The notes: generated by a model not told the origin, from the letters alone. DNA of 64,000 nucleotides from Sandaracinus sp. (GCA_020633125.1 JACKEH010000009.1:1-64000); one strand, 5' to 3'; positions 51,424-60,891 are shown, numbered from the stretch's first letter. Translations and numbers: made by a program.

Positions 51424-53693
51424 TGGCGCAGGCCGCACGAAGCTTCCGTGTCTATTTCGTCGCGCACGCCGACGGGAAACACACCGGTCTGTTGGTTCGT
51501 CGCTATTCGAGCCTCTTCGATGGACCACCCCCGAGCGCCTACGGATCCGACGAAGCGTCGGTGCTGCGGCAGCTCGAGCTCGACCTGCGCCTCCGCCTCT
51601 CGCGAAACCCGGGAGAGCTCGACCGCTACCTGTGGTCGGAGGCGTTCGAGACGCGGACCGTCTCGCTCACCGTCAGCCCCGCGAGCGTGGTCGACAAGCA
51701 GCCCGTCATCGCCAAGCGCGAGATGCCGCTGCGACTCACGTACGCGTGGTGCAAGGCGCAAGATGGCTCGTACCGGGTGATGCTGCCGCGCTTCGATTGG
51801 TGGCTGATCCTCGAAGACCTGCAGACCGCGAAGGGCGCGCTCGAGCACGCGATCTCCGGCGCGCTCCTCGGCGCCGAGCCGGCATGGCTCTACGATTTTC
51901 GACGGGAAGGCGAGGAGCACGTCGTGGCGTGGGAGCCCGCGCTCTTGCGTGAGGTGAAGGTCAGCGCCGACGCGCCGAAGGAGACCGACGAGCGGAAGGT
52001 GCTCGCGCAGGTCGCCGACGATTGGGTCGGGCGCGCGAGCAAAGGAAAGCTGCCGCGCCCGGTGGGGGAGCCGCGCGTGAAGTCGTCGTGGCTGCCGGCG
52101 ATCTCGCAGGACCCGAGCCGTCCGCTTCGTTCCTTGCTCTTCGTCGGTGACTCGGGTGTCGGCAAGACGACCGAGGTGCGGCACGTCGCGCATGCGCTGC
52201 TCGCGCTCGGGCGCGAACGAAAGAACACCCGTTCCCCCGGCCTCTTCGCGACGAGCGCCGAGCGCCTGCTGGCCGGCATGATCTACCTCGGCATGTGGCA
52301 AGAGCGGGTGCTCGCGCTCGTCGACGAGCTCTCGGGCGACCGCGACTTCCTCTACGTCGACCGGCTGCTGCCCCTGCTCGCGCCCCAAGCCGACGGCGCG
52401 TCGATCGCGAGCTTGCTCGGTGGCCCGATGGCCGAAGGCGAGATCACGCTCGTGGCCGAATGCACGCGCCAAGAGCTCGCCGAAGCGCGACGCCGCGACG
52501 CCGCCTTCGTCGATCATTTCGTGACGATTCCGATGCGCGAGCCGAGCCTCGCGGCGCTCCTGCCCAACCTTCGCGCCTTCGCCGACCGCGGAAAGAAGTC
52601 GCTGCATCCGCGCGCGATTCGGCGCGCGGCCGAGCTGCTCGCGACCTACCGACGAGACCGCAGCTTTCCCGGAAAGGCGTACCGATTCCTGGAAGCGCTC
52701 GAGGCCGACGACGCGACGCCCTCGACCGTGTACGCGCCCGATGTCGAAGCCGCGTTCGCGCGCACGACCGGGTTGCCGCTGGAGCTCGTGAGCGACGCGA
52801 CGCCCGCGGGCGTGCAGACCGTGGCGGGCCGTCTTCGCGAAGGCGTGATCGGCCAAGACTCCGCATGCGAAGCGGCCGCGCGCGCCATCGCGCCCTTCAA
52901 GGCGGGTCTCGGCCCACCGGACCGGCCGCTGGCGGTCTTGCTCTTCGCGGGCCCCACCGGAGTCGGCAAGACGGAGCTCGCGAAGCGCATCGCGGGTTAC
53001 CTCTTCGGCGACGACAAACGCATGGTCCGCGTCGACATGAGCGAGCTGTCGACGCCCGGCAGCGCGTCGCGCTTGGTGGCGACGGGGCGCGGCGTGCGAA
53101 GCCTCGCCGAGAGCGTTCGACGCGAGCCGCTCGCGGTCGTGCTCTTCGACGAGGTGGAGAAGGCACACCCGGAGGTCTTCGACCTCTTGCTCGGTGTGCT
53201 CGGCGAAGGTCGCATGACCGACGACTCCGGACGTTTCGTCGACTTCCGGATGACCTTCGTGATCATGACGTCGAACCTCGGCGCGCGAGACCGCGACCCC
53301 GTCGGCTTCGACGGCCGCACGAGCGACGCGGACTACCTGCGCGCGGTGCGCGAGGCGTTTCGACCCGAGCTCCTCGGGCGCATCGACCAGGTCGTTCCCT
53401 TTGCCTCCCTTCGACCGGATGCGGTCAGGCGCATCGTCGACTTGCAGCTCGCGGGCATCGCGAAGCGCGAAGGCTTCACGCGACGCGGCATCGCGCTTCG
53501 GGTCAGCGAAGCGGCGCGTGATCGCCTGGCGGAGCTCGGCTACGAGCCGCGCTACGGCGCGCGTCCGCTCAAGCGCGTGCTCGAAGGTCGCGTGGTGACG
53601 CCGCTCGCGGCGAAGCTGGCGGCCGACCCCGCGCTCCGGCATCGCACGTTGCGGGTCGGCGCCGAGGGCGAGGACGCCGACGTTCACGTCTGA
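51423..53693 (+). CDS. ClpB/ClpC-like double-AAA+ ATPase 3
   Basis: A 756-residue paralogue, the shortest. The N-domain (about 1-225) has the pattern SVLRQLELDLRLRLSR seen in weaker form in the other two. D1 has a good P-loop GDSGVGKT (242-249), but Walker B is FLYVDR without Glu; the pore loop keeps one Tyr (AGMIYLGMW). D2 has GPTGVGKT (510-517), VLFDEVEKAH, IMTSNLGA, FRPELLGRID and GARPLKR, but RLVATGRGVRS stands where GYVG is expected. The protein ends after the D2 small domain, with no C-terminal extension. Its ATG overlaps the previous stop (TGATG). No protease (ClpP) interaction tripeptide such as IGF/IGL is evident. Confidence 0.87.
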   Translation: MAQAARSFRVYFVAHADGKHTGLLVRRYSSLFDGPPPSAYGSDEASVLRQLELDLRLRLSRNPGELDRYLWSEAFETRTVSLTVSPASVVDKQPVIAKREMPLRLTYAWCKAQDGSYRVMLPRFDWWLILEDLQTAKGALEHAISGALLGAEPAWLYDFRREGEEHVVAWEPALLREVKVSADAPKETDERKVLAQVADDWVGRASKGKLPRPVGEPRVKSSWLPAISQDPSRPLRSLLFVGDSGVGKTTEVRHVAHALLALGRERKNTRSPGLFATSAERLLAGMIYLGMWQERVLALVDELSGDRDFLYVDRLLPLLAPQADGASIASLLGGPMAEGEITLVAECTRQELAEARRRDAAFVDHFVTIPMREPSLAALLPNLRAFADRGKKSLHPRAIRRAAELLATYRRDRSFPGKAYRFLEALEADDATPSTVYAPDVEAAFARTTGLPLELVSDATPAGVQTVAGRLREGVIGQDSACEAAARAIAPFKAGLGPPDRPLAVLLFAGPTGVGKTELAKRIAGYLFGDDKRMVRVDMSELSTPGSASRLVATGRGVRSLAESVRREPLAVVLFDEVEKAHPEVFDLLLGVLGEGRMTDDSGRFVDFRMTFVIMTSNLGARDRDPVGFDGRTSDADYLRAVREAFRPELLGRIDQVVPFASLRPDAVRRIVDLQLAGIAKREGFTRRGIALRVSEAARDRLAELGYEPRYGARPLKRVLEGRVVTPLAAKLAADPALRHRTLRVGAEGEDADVHV

Positions 53694-53879
53694 GAGCGGC
53701 CCCCTTGCACGGATTCGATCCGTGCGAGTGCAGGGCTGCTCTGTGGGAGCGGGCCCCCATCCGGCTTTGTCGGGGCTGCCCGCACCACTCTGCCTCGGAG
53801 CAACGGATTCTCCGAGCACGCGAATCGCACGACGCGCGTGCTCCGCCACGCACGCTGCGAGTCCGCGCGAGCGCGCAGC
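53694..53879. other. Gap between the AAA+ triplet and the macroglobulin gene
   Basis: The 186-nt gap lies between convergent genes. It contains a perfect 8-bp palindrome GCACGGAT-TCG-ATCCGTGC at 53707-53725, 13 nt past the AAA+ stop, without a T tract, and a second imperfect GC-rich inverted repeat (GAGCACGCG/CGCGTGCTC, about 53813-53843). These may end transcription from the two sides. Confidence 0.5.
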
Positions 53880-56800
53880 TCACTGCACGCGAAGCGTCTG
53901 CTCCGGCGTGCGCGCCACGACCGATCCGCCCGCGTCTTCGAGCTCGGCGGGTGGCAAACGCACCGTGCCCGCCAGACGCGCCACGAGCGCCAACGTCAGG
54001 TCCGCTGCGCCGTCGCCGAGCGCCACGACGAGCTCGTCGTCTTCCATCCAGGCGGCCTCGACGCGTGGATGCGCGCGCAGGGGCTCCAGCAGCACGTCGA
54101 TCCCGCTCGGAAGGACTTGGCGCAAGGTGCGCGGCCCTTCGCCGGGTAGCCGCAAGACCGCGTTCGTCGGCGCGCCCACGGCGAGCTCGTCGGGCAGACG
54201 TCGCGTCATCGCGGCGTTCTCGTCTCGCGTCGCGCGCTCGTCCCACACGAGGTGCGAGAGCTCGACACGGGCCTCCTGCGGCCCCGACCAACGCACCTTC
54301 ACGCGATGCGTACCGGGCGCGAGCGCGAGCTCCCGAGCGCGAAGCGCGAGCGCCGCGGCCCACAGGTCCTCGCTCGACACTTCGATGCGCTCGACGACCT
54401 CGCCGTCCACCTCGACTTCGAGCGTTCCGTCGCCTTCCGGCACCGGCCGAAGGCGCGCGAGTGCCCGCAACGCGTGAGCCGTTCCGCGTCCGCCGTGCGC
54501 GCTATCCCAGCTGTTGCGAGTCGAGAGGAGAAAGCGCGCCGCCGACGGCGCGACACGCTCGAAGCGACGCGGCGCGACGTCCTCGAGGACCTCCAGCGCG
54601 ACGTCCACCGCCGCGACGTGCCCGGCCCACGCGTCGAGCCATTGCGGCTCGAAGTGCGTGAGGTTTCGAAGGTCGACCAGCCGCTCCGCCGCGCGAGCGA
54701 CGAGGTTTCGGTAGCTCGAGGCATCGAGCGCGTGAAGAAACGCCGTGCAGTGACCGAGCACGCGCGGGTCGGTTCCGGGTTGCTCGAGCTCGGCGGTGCA
54801 GAGCACCCGCCACGCGAGCATCGCCTCGTGCTGATCGCGGCGCGGGCGAACCTTCACGACCGCGTGCGCGGCTTGGGCGGCCAGCGCGCGACGCTCGAGC
54901 TCGCTCTGACCGCGCCACGCCGCCATCGACCGCACGTCGAGGAATCCGTGGTCGTCCGCGGCGGCGAGCACGTAGTCGCGCGCGGAGAGCACCGCGCTCT
55001 CGGGCACCATCGCGCCGATCGCGTTCAAGGCCGAGAGCGCCTCGAGCGCCATCACCGAGACGTAGGGATCGCTGCGCCGCCCCGCGTCACGGGCAAAGCG
55101 GTTTCCGACGCCACCGTCGGCGTTCTGCGCGCTCACGAGCGCGAGCGCGAGCCGATCGAGACGCACGCGCAACGCCGCGCGCGCACGCTCGTTCAGCTGC
55201 CCCGTTTGTTCCAGGTAGCGCCACACCGCCGCGGCGCCGAGCGCGCGATGGGCCGCGCTGGCCGGGCCATCCGTCTCACCTTCGAACGCGTCCAAGCCTT
55301 GAAGCAAGGGCACGCCGTTCGGCAGCGTCACCTCGAGGCGCACCACCTCGTAGCGCTCGGACGACACCGTGACCTCCGTCTGCACGTCGCGACCTTCGCG
55401 CGAGGTGCCGAAGGCACGACGCACGCTCGGCTCGCCGCGCGGCCGAACACGCACCGCGCGGCGCTCGACGTCGACGAAGTCGTCGGCCCGCGCGCTCGCC
55501 TCGAACGACGCCTCGCCTGCACGACGTGCATGCACCGTGAAGGTCGTCGCGACGGCGCCGTTTGCCGGCAGGTCGAGCGTCGCGGCCTCGCCTTCGACCG
55601 CGAGCGCTTCGCTGCGAAGGTCCAGCCGCGCCCGCACCGGCGTGTCCCCGAGGTTGCGCGCGACGACCGGCACCTCGACCACGTCGCCGACGCCGAGCGT
55701 GGCGGGCACCTCGGCGCGCACCTGCAGGCGCTGCCGCACTGGGATGGTGGCGCGGGCGGTCGCGATGCCGCCTTCGCGATCGGAGGCCACCACGGTGAGC
55801 GTCTGTTCGGTCAGCGTGTCGGGCAGCTCGGCATGCAGCCGCAACGTGCCGTTCTCGGCCACGAGCGTCGGCTCCCAGAGGCTCGTCTCCGCGAAATCCG
55901 TTCGAAGGACGATCGTCGTCGGCGCCGCGCGCGGGGTGCTCGGGCGACGTCCTCGAAAGCCTCCTGCACCACGTCCGTAGCCCGAGCCGGTTCCGCCCCC
56001 CGCGCCGTGTCCGATGGTGCCGAGGTTGCCGAGGCCGATGGTCCCTTCGCCCGTGCCTCCACCGCCCATGCCCGTGCCCGTCAGGCCCAACCCACCGAAG
56101 CCGAAGTTTTCGCCGATCGAATCGCCCATGAGCGCACCGAGCGCTCCCATCGGGTCGTTGCCGAGCGCGGTGCCGCTTCCGTAGCCACCGCCTCGACGCC
56201 GCGGCGGCGGCGGTCGACGGCCGTCGTGGTAGCCGAAGTTCGGCGGCCATCCGATGTCGTAGCGCTCGACGCCCCACGTGCGCGCGACCACCGGCCACGT
56301 GAGGGTCTGCGCACCGGTGCTCGCCAGCACCTTTCGCTCCGCGTTGTAGAAACGATCCCGCGGCGCGCGCTCGAGCGGATCGAGCAACGCGAGCACCGCG
56401 GAGTCGACCACGCTGGCACCGACGAGCGCTTCGCGTGCTTGCCCGTCGCGGACGACACGAACCTCCGCGTCGATTCGCTCGCCCGGCGCAGCGGATTCGG
56501 GCAACCCGCCGAGCGTCACTTCGAGGCGCTGGCCCGGTTGCACCACGAGGTTCTGTCCGTCCGTGAGCAATCCGACGTCGGCCCCGCGCCGCCCCACCGT
56601 GAAGAGCGTGAGCAACATCGAGCCCCAGCTCGTCGCGTTCACGGTCGCACGCGCCAGAGGTTCGTCCCCGCCGCGTTCGACCGGCACGAGGAACGAGTCG
56701 ACGATCGCGCCCGAGCTGTCGACCACGTCTGCGTGCACGACCTCTTCGTTCGGCACGACGTCGCGGGGGAAACGCACCAACACTTCGAAGGGTTCGCCCT

Positions 56801-58346
56801 CCGCGATCACGGTGTGCTCGACGGACGAGCGCATCGGAAGCACGGCTCCTCGCGGCAGGTTCGCGCGCGCGACGTCCTCCGCGTCGTCGGTGCTGGCCGA
56901 GAGCTCGCCCTCGGCGTCCGGCATGGGAAAACGAAAGAGCGCGACCCCTCCGTCGTCGGTGCGCAGACGCATCGCGCGTCGTCCGGGAATGTCGAGCCGC
57001 ACCTGCGCGGCACGCACCGGAACGTCGTCGAGGTCGACGAGGCGCACCATCGCCGCCACCGGCTCGCCCGGCGCGTAGCGGGTCTTGTCGAGCTCGATGC
57101 TCGCCTTGTAAGGCACCGTCTCGTAGCGGAGGTCGCGTAGCAATCGCTCGACTCGCCCGAGCGCGTCGCGCACCTCGAGCTCCACGGTGACAGAGCTCCC
57201 GCGGCGACGTCGCATCACCGAACGCACGCGCTCGAGCGTCGCGGCGTCCAACACGAACGCGTGCGGTCCTGCGCCCTCGACGCTTCGCGACGCGGTGTGT
57301 ACCTCTTGGCCCTCGGCACGGACTTTCAGCGCCACCTCGCCACGCTCGAAACGACCGCCGTCGACGTAGGCGAGCGTCACCTCGAAGGGCAGCGTCTCGA
57401 CACGCGGGGTGAGAAAGCGCGGGAGGTCGTGCTCGATGCGAATCACGGGCGCGACGAAGCGACGGATCTGCACCGGCGAACGCGCGCTCTCCGAGCCCGC
57501 CGACACGGTGATTTGGTAGGTGCCTTCTTCGGCGTGGGCGGGGATCGGGAGGTCGAGGTTCGCGACGCCCCACTCGTCGGTGCGCACGCTGCCCCCGCCG
57601 ACCAGCTTGCCGCTCGGATCCGCGAGCTCGACGCTCAAGACGTGATGGGGCAACGCGCGGTATTCGCCACGCAAACGCCACGCGAGCGCGCGAAGGTGCA
57701 ACGTGCGTCCCGGCTGAACGACGCCGCGATCGGTGTACGCGTAGATCGTGGTCGCTTCGAAGGTCGGCGTGCGCGAGAACGACGAAAAGCGGGTCGAGCG
57801 TACGTGCTCGCCGTGGCGCACCGTGAGCACGCCCGCGGTTCCCGAGTCTTCGTCACGTGGGCGCCGCCGGAACACGAAGGTGCCGTGTGCCTCCGTCCGG
57901 CCCACGAGGGCTCCGTCGAGGAAGACCTCGGCGCTCGGGACCGGCGCGTGCTCCGCGTCGAGCACGACGAGGTGCACCCACGAGCCCTCGCCCGCCCACG
58001 CTTGGTAGGGGAAATCCATCACGAGATGGAGCGGAGGCGCGACGTAGCTTCCCGACGCGTACTCGGGCGCGGTGCTTCCGAGCGGGAAGACGGGTCCGGC
58101 TTGCTCGGGCGTGAGCGTCTCGCCGGACGCGGCTTCGCCGATCTTCACGTCGATCTCGCCCGGCCGTTCGATCGAAGGAAGCGCTGCGTCCTCGCCTTCG
58201 AAGACCCCACCGTCGTGAACCTCGCGCGTGAGCCGCAGATCGGACCACTCGTCCGTCGGCGCCGCTTCCTGCCACTCGAGCTTCTCCCCGCCGCACGCCG
58301 CGAGCGCGCACGACGCCGCGACGAGCACCCGCGCGCTCCACGTCAT
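53880..58346 (-). CDS. Alpha-2-macroglobulin-family lipoprotein without thioester
   Basis: A 1488-residue exported protein. Starting at ATG 58346, a signal peptide ends in a lipobox (LAAC, Cys about residue 18). Several MG-type beta domains follow, with the bait-adjacent DFAETSLWEPTLVAENGTLRL motif of bacterial macroglobulins, then an alpha/alpha-toroid region (SAQNADGGVGNRFARD; DPYVSVMALEAL). The thioester CxEQ expected between these parts is not found. A glycine-rich insert of about 95 residues (55930-56215) precedes the WEP motif. Bacterial homologues trap proteases in the periplasm; without thioester this one may act non-covalently, like MagD. Residues 1-17 of a longer frame are excluded because the lipobox fits the later start. 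Confidence 0.85.
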   Translation of the reverse strand: MTWSARVLVAASCALAACGGEKLEWQEAAPTDEWSDLRLTREVHDGGVFEGEDAALPSIERPGEIDVKIGEAASGETLTPEQAGPVFPLGSTAPEYASGSYVAPPLHLVMDFPYQAWAGEGSWVHLVVLDAEHAPVPSAEVFLDGALVGRTEAHGTFVFRRRPRDEDSGTAGVLTVRHGEHVRSTRFSSFSRTPTFEATTIYAYTDRGVVQPGRTLHLRALAWRLRGEYRALPHHVLSVELADPSGKLVGGGSVRTDEWGVANLDLPIPAHAEEGTYQITVSAGSESARSPVQIRRFVAPVIRIEHDLPRFLTPRVETLPFEVTLAYVDGGRFERGEVALKVRAEGQEVHTASRSVEGAGPHAFVLDAATLERVRSVMRRRRGSSVTVELEVRDALGRVERLLRDLRYETVPYKASIELDKTRYAPGEPVAAMVRLVDLDDVPVRAAQVRLDIPGRRAMRLRTDDGGVALFRFPMPDAEGELSASTDDAEDVARANLPRGAVLPMRSSVEHTVIAEGEPFEVLVRFPRDVVPNEEVVHADVVDSSGAIVDSFLVPVERGGDEPLARATVNATSWGSMLLTLFTVGRRGADVGLLTDGQNLVVQPGQRLEVTLGGLPESAAPGERIDAEVRVVRDGQAREALVGASVVDSAVLALLDPLERAPRDRFYNAERKVLASTGAQTLTWPVVARTWGVERYDIGWPPNFGYHDGRRPPPPRRRGGGYGSGTALGNDPMGALGALMGDSIGENFGFGGLGLTGTGMGGGGTGEGTIGLGNLGTIGHGAGGGTGSGYGRGAGGFRGRRPSTPRAAPTTIVLRTDFAETSLWEPTLVAENGTLRLHAELPDTLTEQTLTVVASDREGGIATARATIPVRQRLQVRAEVPATLGVGDVVEVPVVARNLGDTPVRARLDLRSEALAVEGEAATLDLPANGAVATTFTVHARRAGEASFEASARADDFVDVERRAVRVRPRGEPSVRRAFGTSREGRDVQTEVTVSSERYEVVRLEVTLPNGVPLLQGLDAFEGETDGPASAAHRALGAAAVWRYLEQTGQLNERARAALRVRLDRLALALVSAQNADGGVGNRFARDAGRRSDPYVSVMALEALSALNAIGAMVPESAVLSARDYVLAAADDHGFLDVRSMAAWRGQSELERRALAAQAAHAVVKVRPRRDQHEAMLAWRVLCTAELEQPGTDPRVLGHCTAFLHALDASSYRNLVARAAERLVDLRNLTHFEPQWLDAWAGHVAAVDVALEVLEDVAPRRFERVAPSAARFLLSTRNSWDSAHGGRGTAHALRALARLRPVPEGDGTLEVEVDGEVVERIEVSSEDLWAAALALRARELALAPGTHRVKVRWSGPQEARVELSHLVWDERATRDENAAMTRRLPDELAVGAPTNAVLRLPGEGPRTLRQVLPSGIDVLLEPLRAHPRVEAAWMEDDELVVALGDGAADLTLALVARLAGTVRLPPAELEDAGGSVVARTPEQTLRVQ

Positions 58347-58418
58347 CCCGAACCTCCGTGGCTTCCCCCGACCTCGGCCGGAGCTCGAGGTTCCCACGAA
58401 AGCGGTCGGACCTGCAGC

Positions 58419-59522
58419 TCAGCCGACGACGAGGTCGTCGCGGTGCACGATCACGCCGGACCCCGGTCGACCGAGGCGCGCGTCGATTTGATCGCTCTTG
58501 GCCCCGGCGAGACGGGCGACGTCGACCGTGCCGTAGCGCGCGAGCCCGCGGCCGATCTCGAGACCTTCGTTCGAGACGAGACGCACCGCGTCGCCCGGCT
58601 CGAAGTCTCCGCGCACGCCGAGCACGCCCGCCGGAAGCAGGCTCGCCTTGCCCCCTCGCAGCGCGTCGGCCGCGCCGGCGTCGACGATGACGTCGCCCTT
58701 CGGGCGCAGCGTGTAGGCGATCCAATGTTTGCGGCTCGCGAGCTTCGCGCCCTTCGGAAGGAAGAGCGTGCCCACGTCGTCGCCCGCGAGCAGCTTGCCG
58801 AGCAGCTCGGGATCACGGGCATCTGCGATGGCGACCGGCACCCCACGCAGGGTCGCGCGACGGGCCGCTTCGACCTTGGAGGCCATGCCGCCGAGACCGA
58901 CGTCGTCGGTCGGCGCGCGAAGGAACGCGAGCACCTCGTCCACCTCGCTCACGAGCGGAAGGCGCTTGCCTTGGTGGTCGAGCACGCCTTCGACGTCGGT
59001 GAGCAACACGAGCAAGTCCGCGCCGACCAAGGTCGCCACCATCGCCGCGAGCTGATCGTTGTCGCCGAACTTGATCTCCTCGACCGCGACGGTGTCGTTC
59101 TCGTTGATGATCGGGATCGCGCCGAGCTCGACCAACGCTTCGAGCGCGCGACGGGCGTTGAGGTAACGATCGCGGTCCCCGAGGTCGGCGTGGGTGAGCA
59201 GCACCTGCGCCGCGGGCACGCCGTGAGGCTCGAAGGCGTCTTCCCACGCGCGAACGAGCCGCGACTGACCCGCCGCCGCCACGGCCTGAAGCCGCGCCAT
59301 GTCCTTGGGGCGGCGATCGAGGCCGAGGCGCTCACGGCCGAGCGCGATGGCCCCCGACGAGACGAGGACGACGCTGCGCCCGTCGGTGCGAAGCGCCGCG
59401 ACCTGCGCCGCGAGTCGCGCGAACCGATCGGGCTCGGCCAAGAGCGAGCGCGAACCGATCTTCACCACCACCCGACGCGCCTCGCGAAGGGCTCGTCGTG
59501 CTTGCTCGTCGTCGCTCGCCAT
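58419..59522 (-). CDS. proB: Glutamate 5-kinase
   Basis: A 367-residue enzyme that phosphorylates glutamate in the first step of proline synthesis. The amino-acid-kinase domain shows VVVKIGSRSLL, VLVSSGAIALG, INENDTV, FGDNDQLAA and VGLGGMASKVEAA; residues about 275-360 are the PUA domain (GDVIVDAGAADALRGGKASLLPAGV). It stands alone; proA is not in the window. The ATG at 59522 follows TGCTAGAAC by 8 nt. It acts in the cytosol and is usually inhibited by proline. Confidence 0.96.
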   Translation of the reverse strand: MASDDEQARRALREARRVVVKIGSRSLLAEPDRFARLAAQVAALRTDGRSVVLVSSGAIALGRERLGLDRRPKDMARLQAVAAAGQSRLVRAWEDAFEPHGVPAAQVLLTHADLGDRDRYLNARRALEALVELGAIPIINENDTVAVEEIKFGDNDQLAAMVATLVGADLLVLLTDVEGVLDHQGKRLPLVSEVDEVLAFLRAPTDDVGLGGMASKVEAARRATLRGVPVAIADARDPELLGKLLAGDDVGTLFLPKGAKLASRKHWIAYTLRPKGDVIVDAGAADALRGGKASLLPAGVLGVRGDFEPGDAVRLVSNEGLEIGRGLARYGTVDVARLAGAKSDQIDARLGRPGSGVIVHRDDLVVG

Positions 59523-59530
59523 GTTCGCGC

Positions 59531-59539
59531 GTTCTAGCA
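59531..59539 (-). promoter_or_regulatory. Extended -10 element TGCTAGAAC of proB
   Basis: On the minus strand TGCTAGAAC ends 8 nt before ATG 59522. It is identical to the element of the MlaF-like gene. Confidence 0.5.
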
Positions 59540-59630
59540 GGCTGCTGAAAAAGTCCCACGCCGTCCTTCGGCGATCAGGCCGCGCTGGGCGCGCCGTTCG
59601 ACCTTCGCGTGGCGGGAATCGAGCCTGCCC

Positions 59631-60761
59631 TCAGGGGGGCGTGCACGGGTCCGGCAGATCGCGGCTCGGTCCGAGGCCGGCCCACTGGGCGCGCACCGCG
59701 CGAAAGGTTACGCCGAGACTGATCGCGTCGCAGGTCACGGTTGGCCCACCCGTGCCCGGCGTGCTGCGCACGTCGGCGATCGTGTCGAGCTGGGCCTCCA
59801 CGATGTTGCGCTGGGGGGTGCCGACGCAGATGCCGATGTTGTTGCCGGTGTCGAGCAGATCGAGGATCGCCCAACGCCCCGCCACGGTGGCGATCTCGAT
59901 GCCGGAGAAGTCTTCGTTGAACGTACCGAACGCGTAGGCGTCGGTGAGCCGCACGCGGACTCCGGCCTCGGTGCCCGCGAAGAAGAGAATGTCGATGCGA
60001 TCGGGGAGGCGCATCACCACGGTGCCGTCGCTGACGTAGGCGTTGTCGTCCAGCACGCGAGGCCGCGCCTCGTTGGCCATGAAGAACGTGTCGTCGCGCG
60101 CGAACCAGTGGTCGTTGCCGTCCCATGCGGGCAGCGGCGCCGGCATCGCGTCGGACGTGTTCACCAGATCCATGCCCTCGAAACGCACGCTCGAAGGATC
60201 GGCGGTCGTGCCACCCGCGGATTGGCTCAAGAGAATCGACACCCGAGGATCGTTTCGCGTGCCGTTCCAGCCGGTCATGCGCAGCAAGATCGCGCCGATG
60301 CCGGCGGCTTGGTTCGTTCGCGAGTCGGTCTCGAGGTCTTCGAGCGCCAAGCGGACGATCGGAAAGAGCCGGCTGCCGAACGCGTTGTCGATTCCGTCGG
60401 TGCCGTCGACCTCCGGCTCGGCCGTCTCGTTCGGCGGCAGACACTCCACCTCGGGCACCGGCGGGCGACTGTCGAGATCGTCGAGGTCGAGACCGATGTC
60501 CTTCCAACGATCGGCGTCTTGGTTGAGCGTCACGTCACGAAGGGCGAGCAACATCGAGTCGACGTCGGGACCTTCGCTCTCGAGCGAGGGACGCGACGGC
60601 ACCTTTCGCAGCCCCGAGGGTCTCGGCACGTCCGGCACCGGCGCGTCGGCGACGGGTGCGTCGACGGAAGGTGTCGCATCGGCCGGCTCGATGAGCCCAG
60701 CGTCGAAGACCTTGCACCCGCTCGACGCGAGCACGACCGCAATCCACAGCGCCCCTCGCAT
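59631..60761 (-). CDS. Hypothetical lipoprotein
   Basis: A 376-residue protein, no family recognised. The N-terminus has a lipobox (SSGC, Cys 16) followed by a Pro/Asp/Val-rich linker with repeated DAPVADAPVPD units. The folded part begins with DGTDGIDNAFGSRLFPI, a pattern I associate with myxobacterial outer-membrane lipoproteins, and contains beta-rich segments and four further Cys, including ECLPP, ICVGTP, TCDAI and DPCTPP at the C-terminus. It lies alone on the minus strand between a terminator and proB. A TACGTT element 12 nt before the ATG could be the -10 box. Confidence 0.65.
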   Translation of the reverse strand: MRGALWIAVVLASSGCKVFDAGLIEPADATPSVDAPVADAPVPDVPRPSGLRKVPSRPSLESEGPDVDSMLLALRDVTLNQDADRWKDIGLDLDDLDSRPPVPEVECLPPNETAEPEVDGTDGIDNAFGSRLFPIVRLALEDLETDSRTNQAAGIGAILLRMTGWNGTRNDPRVSILLSQSAGGTTADPSSVRFEGMDLVNTSDAMPAPLPAWDGNDHWFARDDTFFMANEARPRVLDDNAYVSDGTVVMRLPDRIDILFFAGTEAGVRVRLTDAYAFGTFNEDFSGIEIATVAGRWAILDLLDTGNNIGICVGTPQRNIVEAQLDTIADVRSTPGTGGPTVTCDAISLGVTFRAVRAQWAGLGPSRDLPDPCTPP

Positions 60762-60827
60762 TGCCCCGCGCGCAACGTAACAGAAACGATCGCGAGACGG
60801 TCAGGGCTCCTCGAAAACGAGCCCACG

Positions 60828-60853
60828 AAAAAGGCCACCCCGAAGGGTGGCCT
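60828..60853 (-). terminator. Intrinsic terminator of the 171-aa exported protein
   Basis: AGGCCACCC (60832-60840) pairs with GGGTGGCCT (60845-60853) around CGAA; on the minus strand the stem is followed by TTTTT (60832-60828). Confidence 0.8.
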
Positions 60854-60891
60854 CTCTCATGTTCCTCGAGCCGACGCCCGAGGTCGGTCGC

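Noticed and set aside
44636..53693. The AAA+ triplet as a type VI secretion ClpV or as a ClpB disaggregase duplication.
   Set aside because: No T6SS gene is near, the Clp-N and middle coiled-coil domains are missing and the pore loops are lost, so neither role fits.
59523..59630. GCAGGCTGCTGAAAAAGTCC near 59537, which resembles sequences often seen at IS ends.
   Set aside because: No transposase, no second inverted end and no target duplication are found within the gap, so an IS remnant is not supported.
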